From contig WEDG01006424.1 in the NCBI GenBank assembly GCA_017591395.1, positions 1 through 64,000 of the forward strand: a stretch of DNA of 64,000 nucleotides. The letters run 5' to 3'. The stretch is from Schistocephalus solidus. Its lineage: Eukaryota > Platyhelminthes > Cestoda > Diphyllobothriidea > Diphyllobothriidae. Of the stretch, positions 1 to 12,276 are shown piece by piece. The position numbers were made by a program, and so were the translations under genes. Under the pieces are notes generated by a model. That model was not told the DNA's origin. It worked only from the letters and a program-made list of their open reading frames with translations, and ran no database searches. Within the stretch, counting starts at the first letter, position 1. Each line of letters begins with the position of its first letter.

Positions 1-928
1 GGCAAGCTTTTAAGTGGTCGTTAGTGACCTACAAGACTCATAAATATCTATCCTCTGGCTATGCACAAGGGCTCTCAATTTAATGATTATATATCCATTA
101 TCTAAAAGCAGCTTTTTTTTCTATTGTGAAAACTATTTAAAAAATTATGATAACTTTACATTTTAAAATGTTTTTGGAAAGCCTCTTTATTTTTATGTAT
201 AATTTTATGATAAGTAAACAATTTGCTTTAAAACTAACTTGCAAAACATATTATTTTTTATCTCTGCCTGTTAGTTGTATGTTTTTTTCCATTTTTAACA
301 TCATTTATGCTCTATGTTATTCGAATGCGCAATGAGCCGCACGTCTAGGTTTTGATATAGCTTTATGAAACGAATGGTACTAGCTGTTTCATACAGCTAG
401 ATCAAACATAATCAACACTATGATATATAATACAAATATTAAGACTGTATGACTGCATTTGCAAAGTTTTCTTACCGTTGAACTCTTTCTTTGCTCCTAA
501 TCTATTTTTCACCTTTTTAGCAATCAGTCAACTAAGTCTAATTATTCGGCAGACCCCACACCGGAATCGACTGTGCTCGCATCTGATTGGAAGTACCTAT
601 CCCTTTCGAATCGACCGCAGACGTTTCTACCTCTGTCAAATGAATACCCCTCGAACGTCAATAACAGACTAGTCTTGACTCTAAACATTATTACCCTGAT
701 ACATTCATCTTCATTCTGTATAGCTGTTTTTACTTCATTTTTGCTATTTCTAAACCTTGAAAAACAGGTTTTTTTACTTAAAACAAACTCGTTATTTCAA
801 CACTGCTATTTAAGCAAACAAACAAACCAAAGCTTAAGTGTTTAATGAAAAGAGGAGTTTGTTTTAGGTTTTTTCCTGTATTCTAAGGATTTGACGGCGC
901 CAAGCAGTGCCAAATCAATAACCTATTT
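1..928. other. AT-rich stretch, no gene recognised
   Basis: All open frames are short and none has recognisable domain content. No repeat, RNA gene or splice-linked coding exon was seen. Confidence 0.5.
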
Positions 929-1440
929 ATCTGCCTTACGAAGCCAGACTGGTTGAACTTGATTTGTTTCCTCTAAATAACAGGCAACTACGCGGTGACC
1001 TCATCCAAACCTACCGGATTCTCAGAGACCGCGAGTATGCCCTAAAAATTTCTGAATTCTTCATATTGGCTGTGACGGAACATCTGCGGGGTCATCCCTT
1101 TAAACTGCAGAGGAAGTTTGCCCACACGGACGTCTGTCGGAACGCCTTTTTCGTAGAGGGTGATTGGAGCACGGAACGGATTCCCTGAAAAAAGGTGGTC
1201 CTTTTCAGAAACTTTTGACACATTAAAATTCAAAAAGATACTCATTTTCGGAGAAACTATTGTAAAAATAATGAAGATTGTGTAAGCAATGGCAGCTTGC
1301 GCCTGGCCCACACATATCAATGACCCTACATTTTCATTTGTCAGATGTACCACTGTAAACGTTTGTACATATGACATTTTTGCAGTTAAATAGGGAGCTC
1401 AAGGGCGAAAAGCCTAATTCCCTGAATAAAGTGAGAAGGG
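929..1440 (+). mobile_element. CR1-like non-LTR retrotransposon, 3' fragment
   Basis: The frame at about 930-1188 reads LPYEARL-like and then LRGDLIQTYRI, EHLRGHP and KLQRKF. These blocks are nearly identical to the C-terminus of the CR1 copy at 37174-38103. The 3' UTR up to about 1435 (AATAAAGTGA) also matches that copy. The 5' part, including the reverse transcriptase catalytic core, is missing, which is the usual 5' truncation of a dead insertion. The last part of the frame is broken by small indels and a stop at about 1188. Confidence 0.85.
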
Positions 1441-3929
1441 CAATGACATTGAAAATAGGCTTAGCGACTAGCTCTTTTGTGTATCGCCTTTTAGTTTCGA
1501 TGAATGGAAACATTTCACTGAAAATTTTAAACTTATACTTTCAAAATAACGTGTATATCTCTCTCTGTCTGTAAGGAGAGGGCGTCTGATAATTGGAAAG
1601 ATTGCATATTTTCAGCAAACTGTCAAACCCTCAAGAAAGAGCCTGTGTCGTATAATCCGCAAGCCATCCGCGATTGTTCGTAACTCCTTGCAAATAATAC
1701 CCTCTAGAGTACGACTTACGTAACATGGGATATCTCCTACCGGTCCTCTGTTGCTTCAATTTCCGCGTCCTGTGGAAAGCAGCATGTGCAGCTACGTTGA
1801 TTGATTATCCCAGATGCCAGGTTTGGTTTGACCTTCTTGCTGCACCAATTGGAAGCAAAGACAAGGTGATCAGCGTACATGGGTGTTCTACTTGGATGCT
1901 TAAACCTACTCAATATCATTGGCCACGCGGATGTTGATTCTGCTGTAACTAACCACAGTTCCGACCGAATTGTTTAAATGAACTGGAAGCACTTTTCGCG
2001 CGGATCCCGGATGTGAATGGAGTGATCGAATGTCGGTGAAGATGCCGGTGCCCCCTTCAACTCTCGAACGCTAACCCCCGTCCCCACGATTACCGTCGCT
2101 GCTTAACGTATTGTTATCCCCCGCTGAATGTCAGCATCCCCTCATCCCGACCCTGCAGTTGCCCACAGCTTTGCACTCCCCACCGGTTATCCAACGGACA
2201 TGACAGAATCCCCCCACTCCAAAAAGGGACCTAGCTTCCTGTAACGCTCCCTTCCTTATTTTTTTTATTGTGCCCTTTCATACCTTTATATCCTTCTTAT
2301 AAGTAGAATCAATTTCCGACATTCCTGTCATTCCTTCTAATGACCGTTGCGTTTAAGTGATTGGCATGGTGTTTAGAGACACTGTTCAGTACGCGCATCG
2401 ACTAATAGCGACTACATGTATGTCAATCGCCCGTTTGTGGGCCAACCTCAAAGTCCTCGGCCACTACACTGCTTTAGTGGCCCTGCCCATATAACCTCTC
2501 TTACCGCGTTTCCCGTAAGACACGCAGACGGTGGTTGGGAAATTGCATTGTTGCTTCGCTGTCATGACACCCCTAAGAGCCATATTGTGATCCACCTGAG
2601 AGTGCGAGGCACTTTTGAGGTTAATATATGTGATCATTGGAATTGTGTTTGCCGTTAAACCCGGGAACGGTTGTATCGAACCTGAGAACATGAGAGAAAA
2701 TCTCCACTTTTAAAAAAGACAAAATTCCTAAAATAAACTGCTTGAATGAAAAGATCTGCAATAAATTGAACCAATGTTTGCTTTAATTAATATATTCATC
2801 AGGTAAAACCATGTTTTCATACATCATTTGATCATCATGGAATGCGATGTTCATTGTGTGCAATCTGCAAGACCTAAAAGGCCCCAATGGGCACTTACAG
2901 CATAATCTACGTTACGGTGCCAGTCCCTCTTTTGTTGTCATCAGCGCGGACGCTTGTCCATGTCACTCTTCTTCCACTTTTAACACCTAGGTGTGTGTTA
3001 CAGCCATTAAACGCTGAGTGCACGCATAAAACTCAGTCTCCGTATTGTCAATACCGTTACGCTGGTCAATATTTTTGCCTTCATCGAAATGAGCGCAGCT
3101 GCTCAAATTTCAGGCACAGGCGCACACTTCCTGTTAAGGAAAAGAAATTGAACAACTGTTATGCAAGGTGCGTGTATGCCCCTTGGCCTCTCTAAGGATT
3201 TCCAAACTCGATCTTCACGATTTTTGGGAATCTGGGAGTTGGCCACAATCACTTCCCAATAGTGTAGCTCTTCACTAAATTACTTTTGCATACTTTGTGT
3301 ATTTTATTCCAAGTTCCTCATGATCATTGCATTTCCTTATCACATTTTAAAAGTTTTTTTCGAAAAAAATCTTTCCTTTAGACATTATTGTTCCTTGAGA
3401 CAAAAAGCGGTCTCCCCAGAACAATCGTATTTGTGTGCTGACGAATCAGAGAGCTTGGTCGTGTCACTATGAACATAGCGTTAAATGCAACTAACTAAAC
3501 GGAACTGGAATTGACGTGCTGTGGCTTGTCTTCGGCCTCGTGTCGATCATTTTTTTGTTCAATGCCTAGGCCCGTTGGAAGATACTTGGTGGACAGTCTA
3601 GTCGCGCGCATTGTGAGTCAATCCCTCGATGAGGAGAAGGGAGGCAGTTGAGCCCTCTGCCGGCGTTGTTCGGTCCTGTGACCCTTTGTCTTCGTCAGGT
3701 GTGTTCGGTCTCGAGCTGTGTCTATACGGCTTTTTTGGGCAGAGCGTGGCTGTCTTGTCCTACGCTTCGGGAGCGCAATGATGCAAAACTTTATAAGCTG
3801 CAGGAAGGACGATATGTCTTTTAATTAATTTGGTATCTGAATAAAACGTTTCAAACGTTAACCATTCCATCTTTAAATTACATAGGCCTTTCAATGATGG
3901 TTTCAGAAGATCAAAAGTATGCTAGTTTC
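1441..3929. other. Unassigned DNA
   Basis: About 2.5 kb without a recognisable gene. Frames are short and without convincing domains. The segment near 2700-2820 shares the short string ATTCATCAGGTAAAA-like with a stretch near 60300, hinting at another old repeat, but this is too weak to call. Confidence 0.35.
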
Positions 3930-4890
3930 TCCCACGTGTATTGCAAGCTTAGAGTTTGGTTCTAGCTTCTAAGCAGCCATTTATGCCCCTGTGGATGGGT
4001 CGGCGAATTTTACCCGGTTTTCCCCAACGTAATTACAATTCCCCTTTGCAAGGTATTTTGTAGACAACTCCTTAGATTTCAGTGGGTGGCAGTTTGCCCT
4101 TGAGTTGCATCAAACGCTGATAAATTGCTGCTTTGGTAGGTTGACTTTGCCTACTCTGATTGATTTTAAGAGTCGTGTAACCACCTCAGAAATTCCCTTG
4201 TACGGAATGTACGGAATGGCCCTGCAGACTTCATGCTGCTGTTCCACTGGATCTCGTCTGTTCGCTTGGTGCCTTCTTTTCTCGATAGATTGATTTAGCT
4301 ATTCATTAGTCTTGAAGAAGTTACGATGAAGAGGTTCCGGTTCTGTGTTAGGCAGACAGAGGGTGATTGCTGTTAAAGTGAAGTATTTGCTTCTTGTCAA
4401 TCGGTTTGCTAAAAATTTTGCTTTGCAGTGGGCCATTTGCAAACCGGTGCCCAAACACATCGAGGAAAAGGAGATAATTGTTGGTCTTGACTTCCATCGT
4501 GAACTGGATATTCGGGTCTACCGACTTCAGTGCTCCTTCACTGTTCTTTTGGTAACGACCATAGTGTCGACGACATACGCCCCCAGAACTTCGTTTGATA
4601 CTCGTCAAAAACTAAGTGTTCTATCCGCTGCAGGACTACTCCAGAAATCAGACCTGATGGGGGAGTGGGAGCCCATAGGCGTTCCTTTAATCTATTCATA
4701 CACTAGTGCACCAATGGTGAAATAAGATTTAAGGTAGTGTGGTTGAAGCTCGAGCAGGTGTTCGGACTTCAGGGGCTATTCTATCCCATCAAAGCATTCA
4801 AAAAGGAGATGTTGCACAACGTTTATCGCCAGGCTTTACGGAATGGGGTGACTATTGAAACGAGATCAAAGGATACCATGGATTCGTCTG
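3930..4890 (-). mobile_element. Penelope-like element relic (RT and GIY-YIG parts)
   Basis: Read on the minus strand from about 4890 downward, the frames give in order: GTPMGS, a VLQRIEHLVF block, KFWG, then YVVDT (family YVDDT), then DPNIQFTME, LLFLDV, KIFSKP and HFNSNHPL (about 4608-4348). Further down, near 4110-4010, come GKLPPTEI, GVVYKIPC and NYVGE, which are typical of the GIY-YIG endonuclease start. This order is that of Penelope-like retroelements. Several frame changes and stops separate the blocks. The first Asp of the catalytic pair is Val, so the reverse transcriptase is dead. Ends are approximate. Confidence 0.8.
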
Positions 4891-5003
4891 GTTCTAACTG
4901 GTTTATGTGTTTAAGGTATTGATTCACAGAAGCATCTGTTGTTAGGGAGCTTTTGGTTAGAAAAATTAAGATGATCGAACTTCCACTTTGCCAAATCGTA
5001 TGT

Positions 5004-5500
5004 TGTAATAAGCCCGTATTAGATGCGCAACGAATCCAAATGAACGACGCCCAAGAGCGAACAAGACAGTAGGCAAGGGGAAGAGTTTAGGGATTAGTTG
5101 AAGCTAGAAGTTGATATTCTAATAGGGGCTTGGTCCTGCGAGGATCCTTTGGTGAAGATTGGCTGTCCTGGGGTCCTTTGGTGGGGATTGGCTGTCCTGG
5201 GGAGGTCTTCGGGAGGTCCGTAGCAGAAGGAAAGGCGATGGCTGGAGAAGCGTCAGAGGGCGGTCTCCGGTCCAAAGTGATGAGCCTCCATTTTCCTCGG
5301 TATTTATGTCGTGTTCTCCAAACGATTCGATAGGTTAACATAGAATAGACCAATGGGTATGCGTAAATCATACGTTGTAGATCGAAAAGAACCAATAGGG
5401 TTAAGAGTTAAGATTTTATGGACTTCCGGGCTGGCGCTAGTAATCTGCTAGTAATCTGGGCTACTAGAGGAAATTGAGAAACTTTGATTCCATCTTTACA
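5004..5500 (-). repeat. Gypsy 3' LTR
   Basis: 497 bp direct repeat of 12277-12772. By eye the copies differ at roughly 20 positions. Both contain two imperfect tandem units around CTTTGGTGGGGATTGGCTGT. It lies downstream of integrase on the minus strand, so it is the 3' LTR. Confidence 0.92.
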
Positions 5501-5840
5501 TTGCCCCCTCCTGCGTAAAGTTGTCGCTGTCCTCAGCGAGCTCAATGTCATCTAGCAAACGTATAGTGTCCCTTGAATTTTGAAGGTTATAAGGCATTTC
5601 GGTCTCTTCTCCACCTTCGGGTGGGATTTCAACCCACCTCTCGACCCCCTCATGATCTACGTAACGCACTGCATTGCCTGGGTGTTCTGCTCTGTGTTTA
5701 TCTTCCATTGGCCTTTCCCCCAGTTTAAGCCGATTAAAGTGAACCGTGAATTCAGAGGTGAAAGGTCGATTTCGATCTTGAATGACGCAGGTCGTATCAG
5801 AGAGCATTCTGGTGACGGTATATGGCCCTGACCAGTCCAT
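5496..5840 (-). pseudogene. Gypsy integrase C-terminal segment
   Basis: The frame starts with DWSGPYTVTR and continues with HFNRLKL, the small beta-barrel region that follows the integrase core in Gypsy elements. It then has an acidic tail ending in the polypurine tract and just inside the LTR. It is separated from the core at 5967-6737 by about 125 bp in other frames, so the polyprotein is broken here. Function in an intact element: DNA binding by integrase. Confidence 0.75.
5501..5516 (-). other. Polypurine tract of the Gypsy element
   Basis: On the minus strand, GCAGGAGGGGGCAA directly precedes the LTR start TGTAAAG. This is the expected position and composition of the plus-strand primer of an LTR retrotransposon. 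Confidence 0.7.
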
Positions 5841-5966
5841 TACTAGCTTACTCGGTAACCCCAGGGGAGTCGCATGTTCCCTGAGTCACACGACATCACC
5901 GACCTCATATGGACACCCATGTGCCAGCCGGTCATAGTGTTCCGTTTGGTGCCTCTGGGCTCCTTG

Positions 5967-6737
5967 TTAGTGTATCCGTGCTTCCTCAGTGGCTATCCGC
6001 ATTTTCTTGTGGAGTGCAGCGACGTAAGAACCAACCGGTATTTGATTATTCTCAAGAGGAACCTGTAGATCCTCTGGTATTCGCATTTCGTGACCACAGG
6101 TGAGTGTGAAAGGCGTATGCTGTGTCGACGAGTGAATCGTGGAGCGGTATGCAAGCATGCATGCTGGCAACACATCATCCCACGTGAAGGGAGCCTGACG
6201 ATCTACAAAATCCTTTAGTAAACCAACTAGCGTCCTATTCGTCCGCTCCACTTGACCGTTTCCTTGCGGATGGTAAGCCGTGGTGCGCGTCTTATTGACC
6301 TTTAAGTATTTACACAGACTGAGAAGGACCGCGTTTTCAAACAAGGACCCTCGATCCGAATGGATCTGTTCTGGTGCGCCCCATCTACATACCCAATTGT
6401 TAAAGATGGCCTGGGTAACAGTTTCAGCCGACATGTTGGAAAGAGGTTCCACTTCAGCCATCTTGGTAAAGAAATCAACCATCACTAGAATATATCGGTT
6501 GCCCCGAACTGATGGCGGTAGTGGTCCCACTAAGCAAACGCCTACACGTTCGTTGGGGTATCCCGTCAGAATAGGCTGAAGAGCAGCCCAATTCAGCTGT
6601 CGTGGCGGTTTGATCTGATTGCACAGGGTGCAATACCGAATAAAGTTCCACACTGACCGCTTCAAGTTAGGCCAGTAGTATCGGTGCCGAAGGGCCCACT
6701 CGGTCTTATGGATGCCCACATGCCCCAATTGTGTCAA
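5967..6737 (-). pseudogene. Gypsy integrase (zinc-binding and DDE core)
   Basis: The 256-aa frame opens with the HHCC zinc-binding region (HVGIHKTEW ... CTLCNQIKPP). The RNase H-fold core follows with the three acidic positions in context: VDFFTKM, HSDRGSLFEN and HPQGNGQVERTNR. Integrase inserts retrotransposon cDNA into chromosomes. The domain itself looks intact, but it is cut off from the upstream frame by a stop and frameshift near 6738 and from its C-terminal part near 5966, so it is not part of one open polyprotein. Confidence 0.9.
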
Positions 6738-6739
6738 TT

Positions 6740-7006
6740 CTATTTAAGAATCTCATCTACCATGGATAAGGGTAGAAGAATACGTCGCGGGTATTGTTCG
6801 CCATCCCGATAGAACAAAACGTCATTATCCATAAAGAGTTTGTCCCACACCGTGTGCAAGCAACGCGTCTCATAGCTATGGCCTCTCAGTTCAACTGCAC
6901 TAAGTGGTCGAGAACCACTTAACTTCCTATGATATATCGGGCCAATATGAGGATCTCCTTGCTGAGCTTGCGCCCAAAGACGGCTTTGGTCGTCTTGTAG
7001 TGACAC
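6740..7006 (-). pseudogene. Gypsy RNase H-integrase linker segment
   Basis: The 88-aa frame holds the variable linker between RNase H and integrase (YRDGEQYPRRILLP then DEILK). It sits in the right place between the reverse transcriptase/RNase H frame and the integrase frame, but in a frame broken from both. It has no catalytic motif of its own. Confidence 0.65.
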
Positions 7007-7030
7007 GGCACTAATGTTAATGTCTGTACA

Positions 7031-8602
7031 TTATGGACATTCGCCATGGGGACGGTAGGGCTTCCGAGAGAGAGCATCAGCATTATTGTGCTGAAGTCCT
7101 GGACGGTATATGCATTCGAACTCATACCCGGCTAGTCTCTCTTGCCACCTAGCGACCTGTCCTTCAGCGTTCTTAAAGTTCTGCAACCAGGTCAGAGAGC
7201 TATGATCCGTGCGCACGATGAAAGGCCGGTATTGGAGGTATGGCCGGCATTCCTCCACGAAGTGGGTGAGTGCGAGCATCTCCCTTCTGGTCACACGGTA
7301 ACGGCGTTCTGCCTTTGTCATGAATCGGCTTAGATACTGAATGACGCCCTCTGTACCATCTGGTTGTTGCTGGGAGAGGACGGTGCCTATGGCAGTGTCA
7401 CTAGCATCGGTATCTAGAATAAATTTCCTGGCGTCATTGCTTATGTCAGGAAAAACTAAAATAGGAGTGGTGCACAACTTATCCTTCAACGTCTGGAAGC
7501 TACTAGTACAACCAGCAGTCCACTTAAAGTGTACTTCTTTCTGGGTCAGCTTGTGAAGCGGACCAGCTATGTGAGCATAGTCTTTGATAAATCTTCTATA
7601 GTAAGAAGCCAATCCTAGAAAACTGCGGACTTCAGTTACGTCCATAGGGGTGGGCCACTCACGGATTTGCCTCACTTTTTCCTCGTCCATTTCGATGCCA
7701 GAGGCCGAGACTACATGCCCTAAAAACTTGACACGAGTTCTAATAAAAACATATTTACAGGGCTTAAGGGTGAGACCAGCCTGTCGGAGACTGGTTAACA
7801 CGGCACGGACATTGCTAATATGACTGTCAAAATCCTTACCAATAACAATTATGTCATCCATATAAACTAGGCATGACTTGGGAATGAGTTGAGCCAGGAC
7901 TTGATTCATTAGCCGTTGAAACGTACTTGGAGCACTAGCTAGGCCAAAAGGCATTGTCTCAAACTCGTAAAGACCTGAGGGGACTGCGAAAGCAGTCTTC
8001 TCTCTGCCAACGGGTCGCACTTCTACTTTCCAGTAACCGGCTGCTAGATCTAGAGTAGATAATACCTGATTACCCGAAAGGGCATCTAGGGTTGCATCAA
8101 TCCTGGGCAGAGGGAAAGAATCCTTAGTTGTCACTGCATTTAATTTGCGATAGTCAACACATAGCCGCATAGTGCCATCCTTCTTCATAACTAACACGAC
8201 CGGAGACGACCAAGGTGAATTGGACGGCCTAATAATTTTCCGGTCTAACATATCATCGACCATTGCCTTTAACTGTGTCTGGTAGGACACGGGTAATCGC
8301 CTAGGAGGAATTATCGTGGGCCGATTCACACCTGTATCAATCTCATGCTGAGCCACATTAGTACGTCCGAGTGAACGGCCGTCCCAATCGAAGATATCTT
8401 TAAACTCCTCTATCAAACTACATAACTTAGACGAGCTATCCTTGTCAAGAGTAGGGGGCACTAACTTATTAACCTCCTCTAACCTAAATGCATTATCTAC
8501 ATGTTGACTATCCGGTACCTCGGTCCTGAAAGGCACCTCAGTATCACCGACATGGAGAGTGTTAGCGTTAAAATCTAGGGAGCATTTAAATGTACCCAAC
8601 AT
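7031..8602 (-). pseudogene. Gypsy reverse transcriptase and RNase H
   Basis: This is the longest open frame in the window (523 aa). Reverse transcriptase motifs are seen in order: SPWSSPVVLV, MRLCVDYRKLN, FPLPRID, LSTLDLAAGYW, MPFGLASAPSTFQRLM and the catalytic YMDD. FLGLASYYRRFI follows, then RNase H with ILDTDASDTAIG and VRTDHSSLTWL, and a linker ending NADALSRKP. The enzyme copies element RNA into cDNA and degrades the template. The core motifs are intact. The frame is cut off from the protease region by the CR1 insertion, whose boundary is at 8606, right at the first codon of this frame. Confidence 0.95.
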
Positions 8603-8605
8603 GTC

Positions 8606-11014
8606 ACAATGAAGACGCGGTTCCGAAATGGGCAGCAGTCAAGCTGTTTGGATCTAATCATTAGTAGAGACGACAATTGCATCCTTGCATTAAGTTCTTA
8701 CGTGCCGCTTGGACGAAGTGATCATTGTGTTCTTGCTTGGGGGTACAGTCATTTTTCTGTACCCAAACGTCGTGCAGTTAGGCAGAGAAATGTATGGAAA
8801 GGGGATTATCCCAAAATGAAAGAATTACTGAATGGGATAGACTGGAGCCCTGCACATGTACCTGACCCTAATGCTGCCTGGTTCTTCATTAGTAAATTGA
8901 TTCACCAATTGGTAGAGAAATTCTGCCCACTTAAAAGGCGATCATGCGTCTCCCGACCCGAGTGGGTGACATCGGAAATAAAAAGGAATTTCAAAAAGAA
9001 AAGAAGACTGTGGAGAACATATGCCAGATATCAACAACCCGAACATTTTTCCGCTTTTAAGAAACAGCGAAATTGGTGTCGGAATCTTCTGAGAAAAGAA
9101 AGATCAGCCTTTGAGTCAGAAATAGTTAAAGACATACCAAGAAATTCGAAAAGGTTTTATGCTTACGTTAATAAGGCAAAACGAAATTGTGACTGCATTC
9201 CTTGTCTTAAAGACAATCAGGGAAACAGGTTAACTGATAACTCTGATAAGACCTGCCTCTTATCCAATTTCTTTATGTCCGTGTATACCGAGGAACCATT
9301 TTTTGACGAGGATGAATACGACAGTACTGCCGCATCTACAAACAAAATAAGCACGGTGTCGTTCCCAATGGACACAGTAAGAAAAACTCTGAAACAGCTA
9401 CAGCCCACTAAATCACCTGGCCCAGATGGTATATCCGCAAAAGTTCTCAATGAACTCACAGAACAGCTGGCCTCTCCGCTCTCCAAGATATTTGAAAGTT
9501 CGATGGAGGCGGAAGATAGCCAACATAACCCCCATCTATAAAGGAGGAGAGAGGACATCACCAAACAGTTTCCGACCAGTCAGCCTCACAAGTATCTGTT
9601 GCAAAAATGATGGAGAAGATAATCAAAAACGGAACTGATGAGGCATCTTGAAGAGAATAACTTGCTTAGTTCATATCAACATGGATTTCGAAGTGGTCGA
9701 TCCTGCCTAACAAACTTGCTCACATCCATGGAAAGTTGGACAAACTCATTAGAAATGGGTTTTGTCAGTCGATACAGTCTACATTGACTTTAGCAAAGCC
9801 TTTGACAGGGTTCCACACAAACGTCTGATCTTTAAGCTCCGTCAAATGGGTGTGACTGGCAACCTACTCAAATGGTTGGCCGACTTTCTCACAGACAGGC
9901 GCCAGCGTGTTTGTATCGGAGACACCAAGTCTCACTGGGAAACCGTTCACATTGGAGTTCCGCAGGGTAGCGTTCTGGGTCTTATTTTGTTTCTGCTATA
10001 CGTAAACGACTGCCTGGATTGTCTGACATGCGAGAAGGTAATGTTCGCTGACGATTTGAAGTTATGGAACTCGATCGAAAAACCGGAGGATGCGCGAAAA
10101 TTACAACAAAACTTAGATCGCTTGCAAACATGGTGTGATGAGTGGCTGCTGAACCTTAATCTTAACAAATGCCAAATAATCCGACTGCGGTCTAGTTTCC
10201 GAAGGCTGATTAGATTTGCATACCAGTACTCCATCAGTGGTCACCAACTCCAGGAGGTAAACATTCTAAAGGACTTGGGTATATGGATAACACCAACTCT
10301 CAAACCATCGTCGCACTGTGCGAATATCGCAAAGAAAGCTTTGTGTATCTTAAGGCGCAATCAGGAGGTCCTTCGTTAATTTTTGACGGGGAGCTTTTTT
10401 TGGGCGCGTGTTTGGAAAATTATCCGGCCGGTGTTGGAATATTGCGTTCAGGCGTGGTGCCCTTGGACGAAACATGACTACGCTCTGCTGGAGAAAGTTC
10501 AACGGAGGGCAACGAAACTAGTCAGCGGATTGGAATGCCTACCCTATGAGGGCCGCCTAGAAAGACTTAAAATTTTTCTCTCTCTTATAGGCAATACAGA
10601 GGGGATATGATCTTAGTCTTCAAACTGGTCAGAGGAGTTGATTGTGCTCTTCAGATGGCCAACTTTTTTGAATTGGCAAACATGACAAGTCTCCGAGGTC
10701 TCCAATAAAAAACGGAAAAGAAATCCCGCCAAACTTGAAGTGCGGGCCAACTTCTTTTCCCAACGGGTGATTGACGAAATGGAACAAACTGCCAGCCTCA
10801 GTTGTTCAGGCTGAAAGCGTTGAAATGTTTAAAAGAAGACTTGATGCATTTTAACTTGATGAACATATAATAAGTCGACAGCAATGATTTGATATACTAA
10901 AACGACTATCGCCATGTAGCATTTGCTTGTTTTGCTAGCGTCTATCTGTAAATAGGGTTTTCAAAGGCTCTGCCTATCTCCCTTATATATACTGAATTAT
11001 ACTGAATTAAAGAC
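8606..11014 (+). mobile_element. CR1-like element inserted into the Gypsy element
   Basis: The plus-strand frames give the end of the AP endonuclease (CLDLIISRDD, PLGRSDHCVLAW; 8609 on), the linker, then reverse transcriptase with KSPGPDG, FRPVSLTSICCK (about 9590), DFSKAFDRVPH, VPQGSVLG and the catalytic FADDLKLW (about 10050). A C-terminal region runs to about 10850. The 3' end carries the short tandem ACTGAATTAT-type repeats (10991-11010), as CR1 elements do. It is 5' truncated within the endonuclease and broken by several frameshifts. Removing it joins Gypsy ...ATGTC to AGCACC... and restores that element's reading frame across the junction. Confidence 0.9.
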
Positions 11015-11082
11015 AGCACCTAATATACAGTCCCACGCAATGTCAGGACAGACAACAAACTTATGACTAAAAATAACGTGAC

Positions 11083-11811
11083 CTATTTTTCCAAGTTAAG
11101 CTCTATCATGCCTTTATGTCGCAAAGTGGCTCCGTTTGCCGTCTTCAGGCTGACCTTGGGTTTTGTGCAATACTTCACTCCAGCCTGAAGCTGAAGGAAA
11201 ATGTTCTGCCTAATGATAGAGCAGCCGGCTCTTGTATCAACTAAGCATGGCAACTTAGTATTTCCTATGGTTGCATCTATAGCAGGGTAGTGTGGCATGT
11301 AACCTACGTTTGCAATAAGCATATCAGATATAAATATGCACTTACCAAGCGCTTCTTCCTCACCTAAGGTGATAACATGAACACCTGGGGAAGGTGGAGG
11401 GCGGGTCTGACGACCACGTTGTTGCCTCCAGTTCCCGCGTCGAGAAGACTGTGGAGAGCCTCGCAAAGGAACGGTTGGCTGTGGAGGGCCGCGCCAAGGA
11501 GTTTGGGGTTGTGGAGAGCTACGCCAAAGAGGAGTGGGCTGAGAAGGGCCCCATTTCCATTGAGCCGTTTGCGTGCCAATATCGCGGCTATGTCGCTGTC
11601 CCATGGCAAAAACATCGACTGGAGCGTCCTGTATGGCGGCAGGAGCTTGATGAAATCCATAGGCTGATGGGGAGGACACGTGGACCAAGGGACAGGCCGT
11701 ATAAAAAGCCTCCTCTCGCCGAGCAATATCGAGGGCAACCTTGATGCTGCTGGGGGGGGGGGTCGCAGAGGAATCGGCGCCTGATCTCAGGGAGAGAGAT
11801 CCCGTTGACAA
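11083..11811 (-). pseudogene. Gypsy gag C-terminal part and protease
   Basis: The frame carries a Pro/Trp/Arg-rich region (repeated PLWRSSPQP-like units) and then the protease-like segment ISDMLIANVGY ... LPCLVDTRAG CSII. The aspartic protease motif is normally DTGA; here Gly is Arg, so the enzyme is expected to be inactive. No CCHC knuckle was seen. The frame ends at a stop near 11083 and continues in another frame (SHKFVVCPDI) up to the CR1 insertion. The join to the upstream gag frame lies at a run of about ten G/C at 11753-11762, a likely slippage site. Confidence 0.75.
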
Positions 11812-12250
11812 AGTTCTCCAAAATTCTGGCCTCGAGCTCAGTGAAGGACTCGGTAGGGTAGGCTTGACGGGCCAGGACTCGAAGATGTCGCTGGAAGTCT
11901 ACGACAGACTCGCCGGCGTGTTGTCGGTGGCTTTCGAGGGTGGCACGGGCAACCCAAGGCATCGACGACCGTCCGAATTCGCGTCGCAGACGCTCAAAGA
12001 TGGTCGCGGGAGTGAGCGACGCTGTTAGGTTGGCAGCCCTGGCCACCGTGTACACCTCGTTGTCTAGCCATCCCATGATGGCGGCTGGTCGGGCACCTTC
12101 GTCTACAGCCTCCAGGTAGACTTTCATACGGTCCACCCATAAGTCATAAGCGTCATAAACCGTAAGCTTATCCGGCTAAGGTTGACGGCCTCCAGAGCTT
12201 GAGACCCGCTCCATCGCCTGAAATAGTCTAGTAATCAAGTCTTCGGACAT
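11745..12250 (-). pseudogene. Gypsy gag (N-terminal part)
   Basis: The first ATG after the 5' LTR on the minus strand (12250-12248) opens MSEDLITRLFQAMERVSS. An in-frame TAG at about 12178-12176 breaks it. It then reads KLTVYDAYDLWVDRM, GWLDNEVY, TIFERLRREFG and VVDFQRHLRVLARQAYP, the usual capsid-like segment of Ty3/Gypsy gag. Gag forms the particle in which reverse transcription occurs. The frame is lost at the homopolymer near 11757. Confidence 0.75.
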
Positions 12251-12276
12251 TGATTATCCCACCGCTGCCACCAAAA

